Origin: Liolophura sinensis
Taxonomy: Eukaryota > Mollusca > Polyplacophora > Chitonida > Chitonidae
Assembly (NCBI RefSeq): GCF_032854445.1
Contig: NC_088300.1
Span: 29,059,608-29,123,607 of the forward strand
Reading direction: 5' to 3'
DNA length: 64,000 nt
Of the stretch, positions 58,850 to 64,000 are shown piece after piece; positions within the stretch are counted from its first letter, which is position 1, and every line of letters starts with the position of its first letter. The notes below the pieces were generated by a model that worked only from the letters and a program-made list of their open reading frames with translations, was not told the origin of the DNA and made no database searches. The translations under genes and the position numbers were made by a program.

Positions 58850-61016
58850 GTAAAAGTTTTATTTTCAAGAACGAAAGGCAAACATGACGAGAAGCTCATT
58901 AACTACAAAGTAATGACAAACTTTATGCGTTCACACTTTGTGTTGACAATTACACGTGTTGACAAAACAGCGGCCCACGGCGACATAATTCAGAATACCC
59001 AGACCTGTTTGAATCGGAAACTATACTCCCTATGAATTACGCAAGTTACTGAATATTCTACATTAGCCCTATTTTATCTACGTTTACACAATCTACGAAA
59101 ACCCTCCTGACCAGGGGAGAGAACTCTTTGACACGGGTACATATCAAAATGTAAACATTTGTTTTCAGTATATGGTTCGAAGTTTTCAGTTGTTAGACGC
59201 CTACAGTTTTTCTCCACGCGTAACTGTTTACATGTCCCTTAATCTAACAATAAATTATTGAAAAATGCACCATACGCTGCTCATAAATGAATTAAAATCA
59301 GAACTAAAGCTGTTATGGTGAACAACGCGGTAAGTGTACTCCCCTTATAACAATATTATATAGTTTTAAAAATTCTAGACCTCTAATCATATCTTGATAT
59401 TACAGGCATCATGCACTATGGTGGCTGTACAAACTTAAATTCAGCACAGATCTATGAATTCATACCTATAAACAGATGTTCCGAATCTCCATCATTTATA
59501 CACAATTGTCCAGCTATATAATTAGATAGTAAACACTTCTGATTATTCAGAAGTGCACGCATCTTAAAACAATAAATGAAATATACACCATTGAATTGAA
59601 AGTGTTCCTGTTCATACTGAACACGTAGGATGTCACTGTGGTTATCGGAACATATTCTTATTATACAGCGGTTACCTACAAATCTACGTCAGAAAAAAAC
59701 ATTCTTGCAGCTGTTGCTGAAAACAGCAAGGTGCAAAAAGGTGATTTTCCCTTGATTTTTATTTTTTATTTTTTGTGACTTTTTTGTTATTTTTTTTATT
59801 GTTACACACGTAGCCTAGGCATGGTGTGAAATTCATGTAAGCCGAAACCATGCTTTAGAGCGGGATTAGCATCATATGAGATAGACTCGTGAAGCCAATT
59901 CTCGTTACGAAGTAAGATTTTCGACAACATGAACTGCATCTACCAAGCAGTCATAGCAAGCAAGGTGTTATGGCTGTTCATGCATTACTAAAATCATTTA
60001 CAGCTCCAAATTGGTTGAAGATGATTTTTGAGGTTATATACATATGACCGGTTTATACAATATACAGATTATAAAACAATGGCACGAACAGGCCAGATTA
60101 TTTGTAATACAAAATATTATATATGAATGTTTCATATGCTAAATACGATGACAGTTTAACTTAAGGCAGGGGTAATCAAACCAAAATGTGTGATGATCAA
60201 AAGTAACAGAGTTTTAAAATAAACATTTGAGATTTTGCACACATTTTTAACCCAGTATTCCATTTACATGAAATAATTGTGGTAGTCAGTTTTCCTTTTC
60301 ATTTCAAGCCAAAGAGGTCATCTTATTTGGGATGAATTTTAACTATATATTTGCATAACACATTACATGGTTACAAAGCCCCATAAGTAATTATCAGAAT
60401 AGAACATTATAACACGGTACAAAACAAACTACTCCCTTCACCATATTCAACTGACTCCATATGTTTTTTTTTTTATTTCTCTCCCGTCCCCATCCCTTAT
60501 CCCACCAAAATTTTATCCCCCTACCCCTGCTGCAATGTGTATCATCTCAGTAGAAGCTTATCTCCCCCAAAAGCTTCCCTCCAGCCTATATAATGACTTA
60601 CTGTATTTGCTCCAAATTTTCGCCAAAACAGTGCATTTTTCGAGAGAAGTAAAGGTAAAAAAACATCAATTCTTATTACCTCTCATTTTTCCGGCAGTAT
60701 ATCATCCTATCTTCCAAACAAACCACAAAACACTATTCTAAGATCAACAGGTCTCTCTCAGAATAAGGCAAAGTCAGTAGTTTAGTCATGAATGAAATTT
60801 TAGGTCAAATACAGTATTCTTAATAAAAGAGCTTTCACCGATTACAAGTGACCACTTTCCATTTACTAGAATTTCACAGGATGTTGTTCTGACTTTTCCT
60901 AAACCAGCAGTCACACTTTTTCTGTAGCTTTGGCAATCCACATAGTAGAATGACTCATTATTCCTCAGCTGTGAACTCTTCCTTGTGTGCTAAATTCCTT
61001 GCCAGTGGCTCTACAG
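58850..61016 (-). other. Probable long 3' UTR of the TMED10-like gene
   Basis: No coding features are seen. TTTTATTTTC at about 58858-58867 gives AATAAAA on the minus strand, a candidate polyadenylation signal roughly 2.1 kb after the stop codon at 61017. The whole stretch is AT-rich and free of SINEs, unlike its surroundings, which fits a transcribed 3' untranslated region. Inference only. Confidence 0.35.
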
Positions 61017-63584
61017 TTACTCGATCAGCTTCTTGGCCTTAAAGTATCTTCTCAGATAGAGCACTTGCCAAGTTGCCAGAGACAGCAAACAGGCCATGGA
61101 AAATATACTAAAGTACATCACTCGGGAGTGGGTAGATTCTGATGGGAAAAACAAAAAGATATTGTAACCACACAGATATGCATTTTTCAATGTAGAATGT
61201 TGTCTATTACAATCATTTCAAGATGTGTCCACATACAATGCATGACCTAGAAGCAAAACAAAGATGGCCGTCATAAGCACATTCCATCTTTTCTCTGGCA
61301 CAACTAGAATTCCACCACCTTTGTTAAAATATCAACATAGTCCATATTCTGAAAATATGGAAATTTGTTTTTATTATGATTTGGTTTGATGTGATTTAAT
61401 TTGATTGATTTGACTTTACACGACATTCAAGTACACTTCCTTTATACTAATAACAGTTAATAACTGATGTACTATCCCACATGATGCAGTGATTTTCATC
61501 TATTAGCTTTCAACTGCCTACTCGTATTTCACCAAGGCCCCGGGAAGAAAGAAAGCGGGATACTATTAAGAATTCTGTGCATCCGCATGACTGAAAGGTT
61601 CATCTTTACTGCAAAATCATGGCCTGCCTTCGAATTCTTTAATGACAAATACTGTCATACAATAGATTAAGATATATACTCATCACAAAGTCATGACAAA
61701 TGCTCACAATACTAAATACTGATACCTTCATTTCAAAAATCAACCCTTGAAAACATAGTGCAAGTGCTGTATTAACATCAATTCATGCATAGTCTTAAAT
61801 GGCTGAAGAACTGGGGTTGGTCTCAAATTATTTTGAATAGGGTGTTCAGTGGAGCAAAAAGGACGTGACATTTTTTTAAATAATTTTTTTAATATCATGC
61901 ACAAGTTAACAATGCACAGGAGATGCAGAATATAAACATGCAGGGTTGATGGTAACACTTAATGTACATTACCTCAGTTCCAAAAAATTATTTCATGGTA
62001 CCGGCTTAAAATATTCGCGAAACAAAAAATGACTCTGGCTTCATGTATGCCACAGCTCCACACTTCCCCCATTCCTTTCCTTTTTGGTGCATGTGTGTGT
62101 GCGGATTGGTTTGTTTTCCATGCTTGTAACAAATTTTCCAAACATCCTAAACTTAAAAAAATCCTAAACACAAAAAAGCTGTTCAGAAAACAGATTCACC
62201 TGTTTCATGAAGCACACAGAAGCATTACATGTGCTTAACTGCAATGGTCACTGGTGTCTTTATGGTGCAATTATATCTTTTACAAGAAATATGACTTCTG
62301 AAGTTATACGAAAATCCGATAAAAGAGACTCAGTGTACAAAGCACACAAAAGCATTTCTTGGCCCAAATGTCAGCTCACAATCTCATGTTATACTGGTTG
62401 AACACAGTAAAGCAGCAAATGCAAATAATTTATTGAACACAAAATACCACAGGTAAATGCAAATAGAATAGTATCAGCATGGAAATCAGTAATACTGTCA
62501 TGGAAGTTACACAGCAGAAAGGAAAACAATCACAAAACATAACCTGTATGCGGGGTTAATCTATTATGTGGACAGTTCAGCCCTACGTGGGACAGCCTGA
62601 GTAACCCATGGATGGTCGTGGGTTTCCCTTGGGCTATGCCCGGTTTTCTGCCACCATAATGTTGCCCGCCATTGTATAAGTGAAATATTCTTGAGAATGG
62701 CGTAGAACACCAATCAAATAAATATATAAATATTGCGTAGACAAGGAAAAAAAAAAAAAAAGACTGTTGTTCTCAGTTTCAAATACTTAAGGCTCTCACC
62801 ATTTGTATCCCTCATCTCTTCTTCTCTGGCTCTCATGTAAGAGAAGTCATCAACAATGGACTGTGATAAATCCTCTAGCCTACGCAACTCCACTTCCAGT
62901 GGCTTTAACTTTTCAGCTTTTGCCAACTGCAATGTTCAACAAATGTTCAATATACTATTTTTATTTATTTCATTGTTTGTTAACAGCTCATTTCAATATA
63001 CAATAAAAATTTTTTATTTTAAACATTTTAATTATTTTTTGGAAATTTCAAATCTAAAATTCAAAATTTCCCAATACAATGTATTTGTTATGAGCAACTA
63101 AACTATGTGACCAGGAAACAATAGTGCATTCACCGTGGTATAAGTGAACTATTCTTGAGTACTGTGTAAAACACCAATCAAATAAATAAATAAAAATGCA
63201 GATTGCAACTTAGTGGCATTTCTACTTACATCTTCATAACTTTTTGCTTCAACACCATGTTTCATCACAAGGTCCACTTGTCTAGGATTAACCATCCCAC
63301 CTGAGAATGAAAAGTCAATATCTTAAACTTTCAAGGGGCCTCCGTGGCTCAGTCGGTTAGCGCGCTAGCGCAGCGTAGTGACCCAGAAGCCTCTCACCAA
63401 TGCGGTCGCTGTGAGTTCAAGACCAGCTCATCCTGGCTTCCTCTCCGGCCGTACGTGGGAAGGTCTGCCAGCAACCTGCGGATGGTCGTGGGTTTCCGCT
63501 GGGCTCTGCCCGGTTTCCACCCACCATAATGCTGGCCGCCGTCGTATAAGGGAAATATTCTTAAGTACGGCGTAAAACACCAAT

Positions 63585-63630
<46 letters not shown>

Positions 63631-64000
63631 AACTTTCACAACAGAACACATGCATATGGTGGTCAGGTCCTTCACTAGGTATTTGACAAACCCCAGGCCC
63701 TGACTTAAATCTGTAGCTAAACCATACTTGTATTAACTGCAGATTGGCTTAATTAACACGTGCTGTATAAAAACCGTGCAAGCTAATCATTTATTAAAAG
63801 TTTCCCGTTTTTCATCGCTTTAGAAAAATGTGAAGTATTACGATTATCGGCTCCTCAAATAGAAATCAGAAAACACACAGAGACAGTACTATACACTTAC
63901 CAGACATAACTTTTGATTCAAAACAAACTTCAAACATGTCATATTCTTCTGTTGTAAATGCAAATTTCCCTTTTTTGGCATCATCCTTTGAGTACAAAAT
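61017..64000 (-). CDS. TMED10: TMED10-like p24 family cargo receptor (3' part, four exons)
   Basis: Exons on the minus strand: beyond 64000 to 63901, 63300-63230, 62926-62800, 61138-61017. They join in frame to the last 139 residues. Order: end of the GOLD domain ([20 protein letters not shown]), the coiled-coil ([46 protein letters not shown]), one membrane span ([20 protein letters not shown]), and a short cytosolic tail [13 protein letters not shown]. The tail carries the aromatic and dilysine signals that bind COPII and COPI. p24 proteins cycle between ER and Golgi and select cargo such as GPI-anchored proteins. The tail and coiled-coil match the TMED10 (p24 delta) branch. The signal peptide and first half of GOLD lie off the right edge. 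A young SINE sits in the intron between the first two visible exons. Confidence 0.92.
62575..62735 (+). repeat. SINE family A fragment
   Basis: ATGGATGGTCGTGGGTTTCC, CCACCATAATGTTGCCCGCC, GTATAAGTGAAATATTCTTG and ACACCAATCAAATAAATATA. A 5'-truncated copy in the last intron of the TMED10-like gene. Confidence 0.7.
63133..63200 (+). repeat. SINE family A 3'-end fragment
   Basis: Only the last 65 bases or so are present (GGTATAAGTGAACTATTCTT to AATCAAATAAATAAATAAAA), about 30 bases from the end of the 63300-63230 exon. Confidence 0.65.
63334..63625 (+). repeat. SINE family A, full-length young copy
   Basis: The complete element has A-box (TGGCTCAGTCGG), B-box (GAGTTCAAGACC) and a poly(A) tail of about 40. 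TCTTAAACTTTCA at 63321-63333 is repeated at 63626-63638, a 13-bp target-site duplication. It lies in an intron of the TMED10-like gene, in the opposite orientation to the gene. Confidence 0.9.

Overview
The window is nuclear DNA of an animal. Spliced genes with GT-AG introns, long introns, a metazoan replication-dependent histone gene and abundant tRNA-derived SINEs all say so. A tandem set of GH5 endo-mannanases of the type found in abalone and mussels, together with the SINE types, points to a lophotrochozoan, most likely a mollusc. I cannot fix the species from the sequence.

Layout. 1-400 (minus): an F-box exon of a gene running off the left edge. 0.4-9.4 kb: gene-poor, with a fold-back element (1281-1762), a tRNA-derived SINE and a decayed reading frame carrying zinc-finger motifs (about 5.9-8.1 kb, minus). 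9.4-10.1 kb: a solitary, divergent histone H2A gene with E2F-like sites, a histone 3' stem-loop and a one-base frameshift in an A run. 13.9-21.0 kb (minus): a complete 11-exon ZFYVE19/ANCHR orthologue (471 codons), an abscission-checkpoint regulator. 21.3-24.7 kb (plus): a complete 4-exon MRPL49 gene, divergent from ZFYVE19 across a 312-bp shared promoter region.

27.4-54.9 kb (plus): a cluster of secreted endo-beta-1,4-mannanase genes with one conserved six-exon structure. Two lineages alternate: A1, B1 (ruin), A2 (ruin), A3, B2. The homologous A1-B1 and A3-B2 intergenic regions show that an A+B pair was duplicated as a block. Only B2 is intact from start to stop. A3 is intact except that no convincing signal-peptide exon is found. 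A1 has one frameshift in the last exon. A2 has lost the catalytic acid/base Glu and carries many indels. B1 has lost the segment holding the acid/base and all later exons. An 89-bp minisatellite of about 17 copies fills the fifth intron of A1.

54.9-61.0 kb: no gene; it holds a Tc1-like transposon remnant with long inverted repeats and a probable long 3' UTR. 61.0-64.0 kb (minus): the 3' four exons of a TMED10-like p24 cargo receptor, which continues beyond the right edge.

Three SINE families are scattered throughout. The best preserved (family A) has poly(A) tails, 13-bp target duplications and two nested insertions. Exon boundaries were placed by hand from splice consensus and reading-frame continuity. 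For ZFYVE19, MRPL49, TMED10 and B2 every junction keeps the frame.
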